Assembly: GCF_024810105.1 (NCBI RefSeq)
Contig: NZ_JANUDX010000003.1
Location: 434,001-498,000, forward strand
Direction: 5' to 3'
Length of the DNA stretch: 64,000 nucleotides
From: Stenotrophomonas sp. BIGb0135
Lineage (GTDB): Bacteria; Pseudomonadota; Gammaproteobacteria; Xanthomonadales; Xanthomonadaceae
Positions within the stretch are counted from its first letter, which is position 1; each line of letters starts with the position of its first letter. Of the stretch, positions 1-10,084 are shown in pieces. Below the pieces are notes generated by a model. It saw only the letters and a program-made list of their open reading frames with translations. It was not told the origin of the DNA and ran no database searches. The position numbers were made by a program, and so were the translations under genes.

Positions 1-1
1 C

Positions 2-1543
<1,542 letters not shown>

Positions 1544-1638
1544 TGGCCCGCGTGCGCCCTGACGGAGCCGGGTCCAGGGTTGAACACCGCGTTCAGCCGC
1601 AGGTGCGCACCGCCCGGTTTGGCGCTAGGGTAAGCCCC

Positions 1639-2031
1639 ATGTCTGCCGGTGGCCTGCTCCTGCGCGTGGTGTTGATGCTCAGCCTGTTGCTCAACGGGCT
1701 GAACGCCGCTATGGCCGCGCCCATGGCATTGGCGATGGCCACCCCGCCCGCTGCCGCAACGGCGGCCCCGCCCTGCCACGACGCACCGGCCGCAACGCCG
1801 ATGCAGCCTGGCCACCACAGCCACATCGATGCCGGCGCCCAGCCGCCGCACGACGGCGACCACTGCGCGATCAAGGACTGCCTGCGCAGCTGCGCGCAGC
1901 AATCCAGCCTGCCCCCGTCCATCGCCTGGCTGCCCAGCCCGCCGCCGCTGTCGCTGGCGCCGGTGAGCCTGCCGCGCCCAGCACTGCCGGCGCCGCCGCT
2001 GGACCGCATCACCCGCCCTCCGATCGGCTGA
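1639..2031 (+). CDS. copL: CopL-type metal-binding regulatory protein
   Basis: Small exported histidine/cysteine-bearing protein of the Xanthomonas CopL family. In Xanthomonas copLAB it is needed for copper induction of copAB. The frame opens at 1543, but I chose the ATG at 1639: it begins a clean signal peptide (MSAGGLLLRVVLMLSLLLNG) and has a purine-rich stretch before it. The mature part holds clustered His and Cys (PCHD, HHSHID, HDGDHC, KDCLRSC), suited to metal binding, then a proline-rich tail ending RPPIG, typical of the family. About 130 aa. copA follows after about 96 bases containing a perfect hairpin. Confidence 0.85.
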   Translation: MSAGGLLLRVVLMLSLLLNGLNAAMAAPMALAMATPPAAATAAPPCHDAPAATPMQPGHHSHIDAGAQPPHDGDHCAIKDCLRSCAQQSSLPPSIAWLPSPPPLSLAPVSLPRPALPAPPLDRITRPPIG

Positions 2032-2062
2032 CCGCGCGCCGCGAGCGCCCAGCGATGTGATC

Positions 2063-2082
2063 CCGTGTGCCTGCGCACACGG
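2063..2082 (+). promoter_or_regulatory. Perfect hairpin between copL and copA
   Basis: An 8-bp perfect inverted repeat (CCGTGTGC / GCACACGG) with a CTGC loop, lying 45 bases before the copA start. There is no T run after it, so it is not a textbook terminator. It could tune copA expression or mRNA stability; the role is inference. Confidence 0.4.
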
Positions 2083-2127
2083 CTCCGCGGCACCCCACGT
2101 GCCCGTCCGATTCGATCCGGAGTTGCA

Positions 2128-3927
2128 ATGTCCTTCCCAACCCAACCCGGCACGGGCAGCCCGCCCATGCCGTCGCGCCGCCTGTTCGTGCAGGGCGCCG
2201 CCGCCGGTGGCGTGTTCGCCGGCCTGGTCGCCAGCGGCCTGCCCGCGCGCGCCTTTGCCGCCGCCGGCCCCACCGTCGCCAGCGCCCCGCAGGTGCTCAC
2301 CGCCGCGGATGTCCAGCTCAGCATCGGTGAATCGCTGGCCAATTTCACCGGCCGCACCCGCCCGGCAATCACCGTCAACGGCAGCCTGCCGGCGCCGATC
2401 CTGCGCTGGCGCGAGGGCGACACCGTCAGCGTGCGCGTGGCCAATACCCTGCAGGGCCACCCCACCTCGATCCATTGGCACGGCATCCTGCTGCCGGCCA
2501 ACATGGACGGCGTACCCGGGCTGAGCTTCAACGGCATCGCGCCCGGCGAGGCCTACCAGTACCGCTTCACCCTCAAGCAGTCCGGCACCTACTGGTACCA
2601 CAGCCACTCGATGTTCCAGGAACAGGCCGGCCTGTACGGCGCGTTGATCATCGACCCGCTGCAGCCGGCCCCGTACCGCTTCGACCGCGAACACGTGATC
2701 CTGCTGTCGGACTGGACCGACCTTGACCCCGGCGCGCTGTTCCGGCGCATGAAGAAGCTGGCCGAGTTCGACAACTACTACAAGCGCACCCTGCCCGACT
2801 TCCTGCGTGACGTACGCAAGGACGGTTGGGCGGCCGCCACCGCCGATCGCGGCATGTGGGGCCGGATGCGGATGACCCCGACCGACATCTCCGACATCAA
2901 CGCCCACACCTACACCTACCTGCTCAACGGCACCGCCCCGGCCGGCAACTGGACCGGGCTGTTCCGCAGCGGCGAGAAGGTGCTGCTGCGCTTCATCAAC
3001 GGCGGCTCGATGACCTACTTCGACGTGCGCATCCCCGGCCTGAAGATGACCGTGGTCGCCGCCGACGGCCAGTACATCCATCCGGTCAGCATCGATGAAT
3101 TCCGCATCGCCCCGGCCGAGACCTTCGATGTGATCGTCGAACCCAGCGGCCAGGATGCGTTCACCCTCTTCTGCCAGGACATGGGCCGCACCGGCTACGC
3201 CGCCGGCACCCTGGCCGTGCGCCATGGCCTGCAGGCGCCGATTCCCGCACGTGACCCGCGTCCGCTGCTGACCATGGGCGACATGGGTCATGACATGGGC
3301 ACGATGGGCCACGACATGCCCGGCATGGGGCACCAGATGAAGGGCATGGAAGGCGGTTGCGGCGCGCACATGGGCCACGCGGCCCACGGCGGCACGGCCA
3401 GGGCGCCACGGCATCCGCCCAGTGAACAGGGCAACCCGCTGGTGGACATGCAGAGCATGGCGACCGAACCCAAGCTCGATGATCCCGGCATCGGCCTGCG
3501 CGACAACGGCCGCCACGTACTCACCTATGCCGCGATGCACAGCCTGTTCGACGATCCCGATGGCCGCGAACCCGGCCGCGAGGTCGAGCTGCACCTGACC
3601 GGCCACATGGAAAAGTTCAGCTGGTCCTTCGACGGCATCCCCTTCGCCAGCGCCGAACCGCTGCGGCTGAACTACGGCGAGCGCATGCGCATCGTGCTGG
3701 TCAACGACACCATGATGCAGCACCCCATCCACCTGCACGGCGTGTGGAGCGACCTGGAAAACGCCGACGGTGACTTCCAGCTTCGCAAGCACACCATCGA
3801 CATGCCCCCGGGCACGCGCCGCAGCTACCGCGTGCGCGCCGATGCACTCGGCCGCTGGGCGTACCACTGCCACCTGCTGTACCACATGGAAGCGGGGATG
3901 ATGCGCGAAGTGAGGATCGACGAATGA
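2128..3927 (+). CDS. copA: Copper resistance multicopper oxidase CopA
   Basis: Periplasmic multicopper oxidase that oxidises or sequesters Cu(I). The ATG at 2128 is preferred over the upstream frame start at 2065: it has GGAG a few bases ahead and leads into a Tat signal (SRRLFVQG). All copper ligand motifs are present: HWHG and WYHSHS in the first cupredoxin domain, HPIHLHG and YHCHLLYHMEAGM at the C-terminus. Between them is a Met/His-rich insert of repeated MGHDM-like units at about residues 385-425, a known CopA feature for extra copper binding. About 599 aa, normal for the family. Its TGA overlaps the copB ATG by four bases, so translation is coupled. Confidence 0.96.
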   Translation: MSFPTQPGTGSPPMPSRRLFVQGAAAGGVFAGLVASGLPARAFAAAGPTVASAPQVLTAADVQLSIGESLANFTGRTRPAITVNGSLPAPILRWREGDTVSVRVANTLQGHPTSIHWHGILLPANMDGVPGLSFNGIAPGEAYQYRFTLKQSGTYWYHSHSMFQEQAGLYGALIIDPLQPAPYRFDREHVILLSDWTDLDPGALFRRMKKLAEFDNYYKRTLPDFLRDVRKDGWAAATADRGMWGRMRMTPTDISDINAHTYTYLLNGTAPAGNWTGLFRSGEKVLLRFINGGSMTYFDVRIPGLKMTVVAADGQYIHPVSIDEFRIAPAETFDVIVEPSGQDAFTLFCQDMGRTGYAAGTLAVRHGLQAPIPARDPRPLLTMGDMGHDMGTMGHDMPGMGHQMKGMEGGCGAHMGHAAHGGTARAPRHPPSEQGNPLVDMQSMATEPKLDDPGIGLRDNGRHVLTYAAMHSLFDDPDGREPGREVELHLTGHMEKFSWSFDGIPFASAEPLRLNYGERMRIVLVNDTMMQHPIHLHGVWSDLENADGDFQLRKHTIDMPPGTRRSYRVRADALGRWAYHCHLLYHMEAGMMREVRIDE

Positions 3928-5048
3928 GCCGTTCTCCGATGTTCGCGATGTCGATCCTGAGCAGCGCGTTGCTGCTGGCGATCTCCGCCCCGGCGTGGGC
4001 GCAGTCGCACGCCGGCCATGCGATGACCCCGCCGCGCAGCGCCGATGCGCCCACGGTCGCTGCAGAGACGGTGGACCACGGCGAAATGGATCACGGCGAA
4101 ATGGATCACTCGAAGATGGATCACGGCGCCATGGATCACAGCCAGATGGATCACGCGAAGATGGATCGCAGCGCCATGGATCACGGCCAGATGGATCACG
4201 CGAAGATCGATCACGGCAGCGTGGATCACAGCCCGACGGATCATGCCCGGACGGACCACGGTGCCCCCGACCATTCGACGATGGACCACGCCGCCATGGG
4301 CCACGGCCCGACCAAGCCGCCTGCCCGCAATGATCCGCGCGAACCGATCCCGGCGGTGACCGATGCCGACCGCATCGCCGCCTTCCCGCCGATCGATCAC
4401 GGCGCGATGGAGCACGCCCCCGACCTCCACAGCCTGCTGCTGGTCAACCGCCTGGAACACTGGGATGGCCAGCACGGCAACGGGCAGGCCTGGGAGGCCA
4501 GCGGCTGGATCGGCGGCAACATCCACCGGGTCTGGCTGCGCAGCGAAGGCGAACGCAGCGGCGGGCGGACCGAGGCGGCCGACGTGGAAGTGCTGTACGG
4601 CCGCAGCGTATCGCCGTGGTGGGATGTGCTGGTGGGCGTCAAACAGGACCTGGGCCGCGGCGATTCGCGGACCTGGGCGGCATTCGGCGTCCAGGGCCTG
4701 GCCCCGTACAAGTTCGAGACCTCGGCGACCGCCTACGTCGGCGAAGGCGGCCAGGTCGCCGCCACCGTGGAAATGGAGTACGAGCTGCTGCTGACCAACC
4801 GCCTGATCCTGCAGCCGCTGGTGGAAGCCACGTTCACGGCCAAGGACGATCCGCGCTACGGCAATGGCAGCGGCTTGAACAAGGTCGAGGCCGGGCTGCG
4901 CCTGCGCTACGAGGTCAACCGTCGCTTCGCCCCGTACATCGGCATCAGCCACGAACGCCTGTTCGGCGACACCGCCGAGTACCACCAGGCCGCGGGCGAA
5001 CGCGCCCGCGACACCCGCTGGGTGGCCGGCGTGCGCGTCTGGTTCTGA
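3924..5048 (+). CDS. copB: Outer-membrane copper resistance protein CopB
   Basis: Outer-membrane partner of CopA, presumed to bind or sequester copper at the cell surface. Residues 1-26 are a signal peptide ending in an AWA cleavage site. Residues 50-130 are about sixteen tandem pentapeptides of the form (M)DHxx. From about residue 150 the protein is a CopB-family beta-barrel, ending in the C-terminal aromatic (VRVWF) expected for outer-membrane insertion. It starts inside the copA stop (ATGA overlap). The Asp-His-Met repeats are a plausible copper-binding array. Confidence 0.93.
   Translation: MSRSPMFAMSILSSALLLAISAPAWAQSHAGHAMTPPRSADAPTVAAETVDHGEMDHGEMDHSKMDHGAMDHSQMDHAKMDRSAMDHGQMDHAKIDHGSVDHSPTDHARTDHGAPDHSTMDHAAMGHGPTKPPARNDPREPIPAVTDADRIAAFPPIDHGAMEHAPDLHSLLLVNRLEHWDGQHGNGQAWEASGWIGGNIHRVWLRSEGERSGGRTEAADVEVLYGRSVSPWWDVLVGVKQDLGRGDSRTWAAFGVQGLAPYKFETSATAYVGEGGQVAATVEMEYELLLTNRLILQPLVEATFTAKDDPRYGNGSGLNKVEAGLRLRYEVNRRFAPYIGISHERLFGDTAEYHQAAGERARDTRWVAGVRVWF
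4071..4310 (+). repeat. copB: 15-bp tandem repeat coding for MDHxx pentapeptides in copB
   Basis: About sixteen in-frame copies of a 15-bp unit (consensus atggatcacggcg-like) encode MDHGE, MDHSK, MDHGA and similar. Early units keep Met-Asp-His almost unchanged; later units drift to IDH, VDH, TDH and PDH. The unit length is a multiple of three, so copy-number change would leave the frame intact. Confidence 0.9.
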
Positions 5049-5058
5049 GGCAAAAAAG

Positions 5059-5085
5059 ATCCCGGGCGCGGCGGGCGCCCGGGAT
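5059..5085. terminator. Strong hairpin downstream of copB
   Basis: An 11-bp perfect stem (ATCCCGGGCGC / GCGCCCGGGAT) with a 5-base loop, 11 bases after the copB stop. The A6 run lies on its 5' side, so the U-tract would be on a minus-strand transcript. For copB it would be a stem without a U run. Likely ends the copLAB transcript or protects its 3' end. Confidence 0.55.
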
Positions 5086-5316
5086 AACAGGGGTCGTGCA
5101 TGCCGGATCCGACGGGCCCAGGCGGGGCGTCACAGGCCGCCGCGCCTGGCGCGGTTGCGACCTGTCCGACACCCGGGGCCTTGCTCGTTGGCGACCCGGG
5201 TACTGATGTGATGCCCCGGCGGGAAACTTCCGCCATCGGCCGCGCCGTTTTCGTGCGATCAAGGGTCGATCGCGTACCCTTTGCGCCCCGTCCCCGCCCG
5301 CCCGCTCACTTCCGCC

Positions 5317-5829
5317 ATGCCCCTGCAGATCCGACGCGCCACCCCGGCCGATGCGCAGACCCTGTCGGCGATCGCCATCACCACCTACACCGAAACCTTC
5401 GGCGACTCCTACCCGCCGCAGGACCTGCAGGCGTTCCTCGAGGATCACTACAGCGTCGCCCCGCAACGCGCGGAGCTGGACGACCCGCGCAGCGCGGTGT
5501 GGTTGCTGGAGGATGCCGGCCGTGCGGTCGGCTACCTGGCGGCGGGGGCCAACGGCCTGCCGCACGCCGATGCCCGCGAGGGCGACATCGAACTCAAACG
5601 CCTGTACGTCCTGGCCAGCCACCAGGGCGGCGGCCACGGCGCGCGGCTGATGGCGGCGTTCCTGGCGTGGCTCGACCAGCCGGTACGCCGCACCCTGTGG
5701 GTGGGCGTGTGGTCGGAAAACATCGGGGCGCAACGCTTCTATGCGCGCTACGGCTGCGTCCAGGTCGGCACCTACGATTTCGTGGTCGGCGACAGCCGCG
5801 ACCTGGAGTTCATCCTGCGCCGGCCCTGA
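5317..5829 (+). CDS. GNAT family N-acetyltransferase
   Basis: Acetyl-CoA dependent acyltransferase of the GNAT fold; the substrate is not predictable. The start at 5317 (MPLQIRRAT) fits the usual GNAT N-terminus, while the longer frame from 5281 lacks similarity there. Motif A is seen as LKRLYVL followed by the QGGGHGARL acetyl-CoA loop. The C-terminal part has LWVGVWSENIGAQRFYARYG, a classic motif B region. About 170 aa. It is closely related along its whole length to the GNAT gene at 33120-33644 in this window, so the two are paralogues. Confidence 0.9.
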   Translation: MPLQIRRATPADAQTLSAIAITTYTETFGDSYPPQDLQAFLEDHYSVAPQRAELDDPRSAVWLLEDAGRAVGYLAAGANGLPHADAREGDIELKRLYVLASHQGGGHGARLMAAFLAWLDQPVRRTLWVGVWSENIGAQRFYARYGCVQVGTYDFVVGDSRDLEFILRRP

Positions 5830-5850
5830 TCGGCAGGACCGGCGCGGGGC

Positions 5851-6150
5851 TCAGAAGTCGAACAGGTCCGACAGGAAGCTCTCTTTCTTCTTCTTGCGGT
5901 AGCCGTGCTGGTCGCCATAGGGCTGCTGCTGGCCCAGGTGGCGCGTGTCACGGTGCTGCACGGCCGTCGGCGGCGGTGGCGGCGCGGCGCGCACCGGCGC
6001 GGGTGCAGCGGCACCGGCCGAACGCTCGATGATCTTGTCCAGCTCGCCGCGGTCCAGCCACACGCCACGGCACTGCGGGCAGTAATCGATCTCGATGCCT
6101 TGGCGCTCGGACATCACCAGCGCCTGGGTCTTGCATACGGGGCATTGCAT
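5851..6150 (-). CDS. TFIIB-type zinc ribbon protein
   Basis: Small protein of 99 aa. Residues 1-40 are a zf-TFIIB zinc ribbon with two CxxC knuckles (C3/C6 and C24/C27), followed by GVWLDRGELDKI, the hallmark of this family. The middle is Ala/Pro-rich and the C-terminus carries a KKKKES stretch and an SFLSDLFDF end. The molecular role of the family is not established; zinc binding is expected. It runs convergent to the GNAT gene, with about 20 bases between the stops. Confidence 0.88.
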   Translation of the reverse strand: MQCPVCKTQALVMSERQGIEIDYCPQCRGVWLDRGELDKIIERSAGAAAPAPVRAAPPPPPTAVQHRDTRHLGQQQPYGDQHGYRKKKKESFLSDLFDF

Positions 6151-6311
6151 CGTCGCGCATCCTCATCCTGTTCCAACCCCGACTGTACCTGCGCGCGGAT
6201 GACTGCAACGCAACACGTGCCGCGCCCATGACCATCGGCACGGGGACTTCCGGCGCGCGCTCGCTGGGCGTCCACGCGGCAGACTGCCTGCTCCCCGCAA
6301 GGAATGCCGTC

Positions 6312-7076
6312 ATGCCCTTCCCAGGACAGACCCGTTGGTGGGCATCGCTACTGGCCCTGCTGGGCGTGGCAATCGGCCTGAACCTGCGCGACCTCAGCGC
6401 CGCGGTCGGCGTGCCCATCCCGCGCCTGCCGATCCCGTTCGGCGGCAGCCTGCTCGACAACCTGCTGGCGGTGCTGACCGCGGTGCTGCTGGCCTGGCTG
6501 CTGAAGCCACGTGACCTGGCGCTGGCGGACAGCCTCGGCCTGCGCTGGCACGGCGCGCGCGGTCCCTTGCTGGTGCTGCTGTCCACCCTGCCCTGCTGGG
6601 TCGGCCTGGCCGCGCTTGGCCGGTTGAATACGGCGCCCGAGCCGTTGGCATTGCTGCTGCTTGCCGTGCTGTTCCCCCTCGCCGAAGAAATCCTGTATCG
6701 CGGCCTCGGCTTTGTTTTCCTGGTCCGCGTACTGCACTGGCCCGCGTGGCTGGCCGCCCTGCCCCAGGCCGCGATGTTCGGCGCCGTGCATTGGCTCGGG
6801 GCGGGCGGCATCGACGGGGGCGCCAGCGCCGTGCAGATCCTGGTCCTGATCGCCGTCGGGGGCCTGGCGTTCGCCTGGTTGAACCACCTCGACCGGCTCA
6901 CGCTGTGGAGCGGCCTGGCCCTGCATGTGTCGCTCAACCTGGCCTGGAACCTGTTCATCCTCGATGAGGCAATGGCCCTGGACGGGAAGGTCACTGCGCT
7001 GCGCCTCGCCGCTGCGGCAATGGCCGTGCTCACCCTGGCCTGCTGGCTGCGGCCATCACCGGACGCGGCGCGGTAG
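6312..7076 (+). CDS. CPBP family intramembrane metalloprotease
   Basis: Multi-pass inner-membrane protein of the CPBP (Abi/Rce1-like) family. The ATG at 6312 is preferred because AAGGA lies just upstream and the protein begins straight with a membrane segment; the longer frame from 6228 adds an unlikely leader. About 254 aa with 6-7 hydrophobic segments. The three catalytic motifs are visible: EEILYRG near residue 126, FxxxR in FVFLVR, and the histidine in FGAVHWLG. Family members process prenylated or peptide substrates in some bacteria; here the substrate is unknown. Confidence 0.88.
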   Translation: MPFPGQTRWWASLLALLGVAIGLNLRDLSAAVGVPIPRLPIPFGGSLLDNLLAVLTAVLLAWLLKPRDLALADSLGLRWHGARGPLLVLLSTLPCWVGLAALGRLNTAPEPLALLLLAVLFPLAEEILYRGLGFVFLVRVLHWPAWLAALPQAAMFGAVHWLGAGGIDGGASAVQILVLIAVGGLAFAWLNHLDRLTLWSGLALHVSLNLAWNLFILDEAMALDGKVTALRLAAAAMAVLTLACWLRPSPDAAR

Positions 7077-7161
7077 CCGGCGCCGCGTGCACGACCTCCT
7101 CACCACGGGCCCCCGCATAATTGCGCGCCCTTTCCGCCCCAGCCCCAAGGAACACCGCGTC

Positions 7162-7563
7162 ATGTTGTTGTCCAAGCGCCACGTTGCACCGCGCGTGCTG
7201 TTGATTGAAGACACCGAAGACACCCGTGAATTGAGCCGGATGGCGCTGGAAAGCCAGGCCTGCGATGTGGCTGCGGTGAGTTCGGCCGAAGCCGCGCTGG
7301 GGCTGCTGCTGGCCGGCGAGCGGTTCGACCTGGTGTTCACCGATGTCTGCCTGGGCGGCCTGAGCGGGATCGAGGCTGCCGAGCGCATCAAGGCCTTCCA
7401 GCCCAGCCTGCCGGTGCTGGTCACCTCCGGTCTGGACCCGGCCGACGTCACCGCACAGCTGCGCCCGGGCATCCATTTCCTGCCCAAGCCATACTCGATG
7501 AGCGAGCTGCTGGACGCCATCCGCGCCTGCTTCGGTGCCATGGAAACCGACCAGGCCGCGTGA
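7162..7563 (+). CDS. Receiver-only response regulator
   Basis: Stand-alone REC domain of 133 aa without an output domain. The acidic pocket is E16/D17, the phosphoacceptor is D61 (FTDVCLGG), the switch residue lies at T88, and the conserved lysine is K109 (FLPKPYS). The start at 7162 has AAGGAAC ahead of it; the longer frame from 6925 overlaps the protease gene and is a shadow. No histidine kinase is adjacent, so the cognate sensor cannot be named. Such proteins usually act through protein contacts. Confidence 0.9.
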   Translation: MLLSKRHVAPRVLLIEDTEDTRELSRMALESQACDVAAVSSAEAALGLLLAGERFDLVFTDVCLGGLSGIEAAERIKAFQPSLPVLVTSGLDPADVTAQLRPGIHFLPKPYSMSELLDAIRACFGAMETDQAA

Positions 7564-7574
7564 GGCGCGTGCGC

Positions 7575-7910
7575 TCAGTTGCGGGGCGTGTAGCGCTTGT
7601 TGCCTGACGGCGTCAGGCAGTAGCGGCCACCCCGTGGGCCCGTGCACAGCGCGCCCGCGCTGCACGGACAGCTGCCCGCCGCAGTCGCGGCAGGCGGGGC
7701 GACCCGCGCGCTATTGCCTGGGGCGCTGCAGACCTTTTTCGACGCACTGACCGAGCCATCGTTGCAGACGAACCGGCCTGCGGCGCAGTGCGAGACCCCA
7801 CCCTTGCGACCGGAGCATGGCGTGTTGCCCGCGTCCGCAACCACGCTCGCCATCAGGCACGTCGCCAGCAGCAGCCAGGCCATCCCGCCTCGTCGTCCGT
7901 GACCGCGCAT
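7575..7910 (-). CDS. Small cysteine-rich secreted protein
   Basis: 111 aa with a signal peptide (core AWLLLATCLMASVVADA). The mature part has about eight cysteines, with a CSGRKGGVSHC ... FVCNDGSVSASKKVC pattern that recurs in short secreted proteins of many proteobacteria. No enzymatic function is known to me. A C-terminal Cys-rich block (CPCSAGALC) follows. It converges on the response-regulator gene with 11 bases between them. The start at 7910 has GGGGG/CCGGG upstream; an internal Met at 7883 is an alternative. Confidence 0.75.
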   Translation of the reverse strand: MRGHGRRGGMAWLLLATCLMASVVADAGNTPCSGRKGGVSHCAAGRFVCNDGSVSASKKVCSAPGNSARVAPPAATAAGSCPCSAGALCTGPRGGRYCLTPSGNKRYTPRN

Positions 7911-8025
7911 CCCGGCCCCCTGTGGCCACCGCAGCGTTGTGCCGCGGGGAAAGCCTACGCCTTCATCCGGTTTTCATCCATGGATGGCATCGTTCCCCTG
8001 TGCCCTCTCCTGCCGGAACCGCACC

Positions 8026-8688
8026 ATGCAGACCCGCCTTCTGCTTACCGCCCCCCTGCTGCTGGCCGCGTCGTTGTCGGACGCCCGTGCCGACGATTTC
8101 GTCACCTGCGAAAGCCGCGACAACCGCTACCAGTCCTGCCCGCTGCCGCGCGACGGCTACGTCAGCCTGGACCGCAAACTCTCCGGCGCCGACTGCCGCC
8201 AGGGCCGCAGCTGGGACTACGATCGCCGCGAGGTCTGGGTCGATGATGGCTGCCGCGCCTCCTTCCGGGTGCACGGTGGCGGTTCCCGCGACGACGACCA
8301 CGACGACAACCATGATGCCAAGGTCGCCGCCGGCGTCCTTATCGGCGCGGCCATCCTCGGCGCGCTGGCCCACAACGCGAGCAAGCAGGATGACCGCTAC
8401 ACCGACGACAACTACCAGGGCCCGCGGCACACGTCCTACGTGCCCGGTTGGATGGTCGGCGAGTTCGAGGGCTACAACCCCATCTACGGGGCCGACATCC
8501 GCATGCGCATCGACAGCGACGGCCGCATGAGCGCACAGGCGCGCGGGCAGAACCTGAGCGGCTGGGTCAACGGCGGCCAGCTCAATGTGGGCGGCAACGT
8601 GTTCGACATCAACCAGAGCCGCGACGGCTTCGTCACCACCGAAGTCGGCGACCGCCAGAACGAGGTGCGCTACCGTCGCGTACGCTGA
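8026..8688 (+). CDS. Exported DUF3011 domain protein
   Basis: 220 aa. Residues 1-22 are a signal peptide ending ARA. Residues about 25-80 are one DUF3011 unit (VTCESRDNRYQSC ... SGADCRQGRSWDYD ... WVDDGCRASF). An Asp/His-rich linker and one short hydrophobic, Gly/Ala-rich segment (VAAGVLIGAAILGALA) follow, then a C-terminal domain rich in polar beta-strands. The ATG at 8026 starts the signal peptide and is chosen over the upstream 7939 frame. DUF3011 function is unknown. The same domain occurs three times in the gene at 35986. Confidence 0.85.
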   Translation: MQTRLLLTAPLLLAASLSDARADDFVTCESRDNRYQSCPLPRDGYVSLDRKLSGADCRQGRSWDYDRREVWVDDGCRASFRVHGGGSRDDDHDDNHDAKVAAGVLIGAAILGALAHNASKQDDRYTDDNYQGPRHTSYVPGWMVGEFEGYNPIYGADIRMRIDSDGRMSAQARGQNLSGWVNGGQLNVGGNVFDINQSRDGFVTTEVGDRQNEVRYRRVR

Positions 8689-8716
8689 GCACGCACGCGA
8701 CGTCCGCCGGGCCTGC

Positions 8717-9391
8717 TCAGCCGGCAGCCTTGCAGCTCATCGTGGTGCCGTAGAAGTCCAGCGTGGCCTCGCCCTGGTGCTCCCAGAACTCCACGCCCTC
8801 GCGGGTATAACGGCTGCCGCTGGCGGCCTGGGCCGGGAACACGATCGCCTGGTCCTTGCCCCAGCTGACCACGGCCGCCTGCGGGTCCAGTTCGTTGTAG
8901 AACACCACGCTGACCGGCTTGCTGGCGTCATCGCACTGGTACCTCACCGGCGTCGGTGCGGGCACGCCGCCACTGCCGATGTTCAGTTCGACGATCCGGG
9001 TCTGGTAGGACTCGACCAGGCAGCGGTGACGGTCCACGGCCTGCCAGCAGGCATCTCGCCCTTTCACCCAGCCGCGCTGTTCGGCAGCGATATCCAGCTC
9101 ATCCGGGCTGGTCTGCACGCGCTTGTAAAGAGCGGCCAGCTGCCGGTCCAGCGCGGCCAGGCGGGCGTCACCACAGACCAGTTTTTCTGATTCGGACTGC
9201 GCCTTGGCGCAATCGAATGACGGCGGCTGCAGGGTCGGCTCGGCCGCCGTGGCGGGGGGCGCGGAGGTCGGCACAGGCGTCGTCGTGGCGGTGCCTGGCG
9301 CGGGTGCGGGCGTGTCGGTATCGGACGGCGCAGGTTTGGAACAGGCCGCGAGCGCAAGCGCCCCCACCCCCAGCAGGACGAAACGGTTCAT
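8717..9391 (-). CDS. Lipoprotein with LprI-like and MliC-type lysozyme inhibitor domains
   Basis: 224-aa lipoprotein (signal ending LALAAC). After a Pro/Thr/Ala-rich linker comes an LprI N-terminal-type domain (FDCAKAQSESEKLVC ... LAALDRQLAALYKR), then a C-terminal MliC domain (YQCDD ... ASGSRYTREGVEFWEHQGEATL ... MSC). MliC proteins bind and inhibit C-type lysozyme at the cell surface, and LprI domains have also been tied to lysozyme inhibition. The start at 9391 gives a proper lipobox; the frame extends upstream to 9553 without support. Confidence 0.88.
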   Translation of the reverse strand: MNRFVLLGVGALALAACSKPAPSDTDTPAPAPGTATTTPVPTSAPPATAAEPTLQPPSFDCAKAQSESEKLVCGDARLAALDRQLAALYKRVQTSPDELDIAAEQRGWVKGRDACWQAVDRHRCLVESYQTRIVELNIGSGGVPAPTPVRYQCDDASKPVSVVFYNELDPQAAVVSWGKDQAIVFPAQAASGSRYTREGVEFWEHQGEATLDFYGTTMSCKAAG

Positions 9392-9670
9392 GGCACCTCC
9401 AACAGCGATCGACGAAAGACCCGCTATTGTGCGCCGAATCGTGCCCGCACCGTGTGCAGGCCAAGCCAGTTCAACGGTGGCGTGCGTGCGCGACGGCGCC
9501 GTCGCGCCTGCGGCGGACAGGCGGAGCGGGACGACGCGATCCAGCGTGAACATGAATGGCAGGACGGCCTGCGCACCACCCTGACCCCACCCTCATCCGC
9601 ATGCGACCGCTGCGTAACAGCGATGGGCGCAGCATCGATATCACGACATAACGTCGTAGTGGAGTATGCA

Positions 9671-9826
9671 ATGTCCAACATGCAGAACAACGAAAACAAC
9701 GTCCAGAAGAATGCCGCGGCCCAGACCGACCAGCAGAAGGAGCAGGAGCGCAAGGACACGCTGGCCAGGCAGCAGAAGCAGGAACAGGACACCAAGGACG
9801 CCAGCAAGAACCAGCAGCAGAAGTAA
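9671..9826 (+). CDS. Small hydrophilic Gln/Lys/Asp-rich protein
   Basis: 51 aa, composed almost only of Q, K, N, D, E and A (for example NNENNVQKNAAAQTDQQKEQ), with no hydrophobic segment and probably disordered. The ATG at 9671 has GGAG a few bases upstream, and a hairpin follows the stop, which together support a real gene. No function is recognised. The composition recalls small stress-related hydrophilins, but that is only an analogy. Confidence 0.6.
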   Translation: MSNMQNNENNVQKNAAAQTDQQKEQERKDTLARQQKQEQDTKDASKNQQQK

Positions 9827-9843
9827 CTGCTGCGTAGAGAGTG

Positions 9844-9864
9844 GGGCTGCGCTACGCGCAGCCT
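9844..9864 (+). terminator. Hairpin after the small hydrophilic gene
   Basis: Perfect 8-bp stem GGCTGCGC / GCGCAGCC with a TAC loop, 18 bases after the stop at 9826. There is no T run, so it is probably a transcript 3' end stabiliser or a REP-like palindrome. Confidence 0.45.
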
Positions 9865-10084
9865 CATGCTGTCGGTGTTTCTTCCCGGCACTCTGTGGTG
9901 GAAGCCGTTGAACAGTGCCCACGGGCGAACAGCGTGCAGTGGATACCGCTGTCGCAGCCAGGGGTGCTGCGTAATGCACCGTTGCCTCCAGGACCTGCCA
10001 TGCGTGGCCCTTTCGCCACCGGGTCGCGTTGGCTAGGATCGGAGGTTCGCAGGCGCATGCAGCGCCTTGGCAGGGAGCGCGGCG

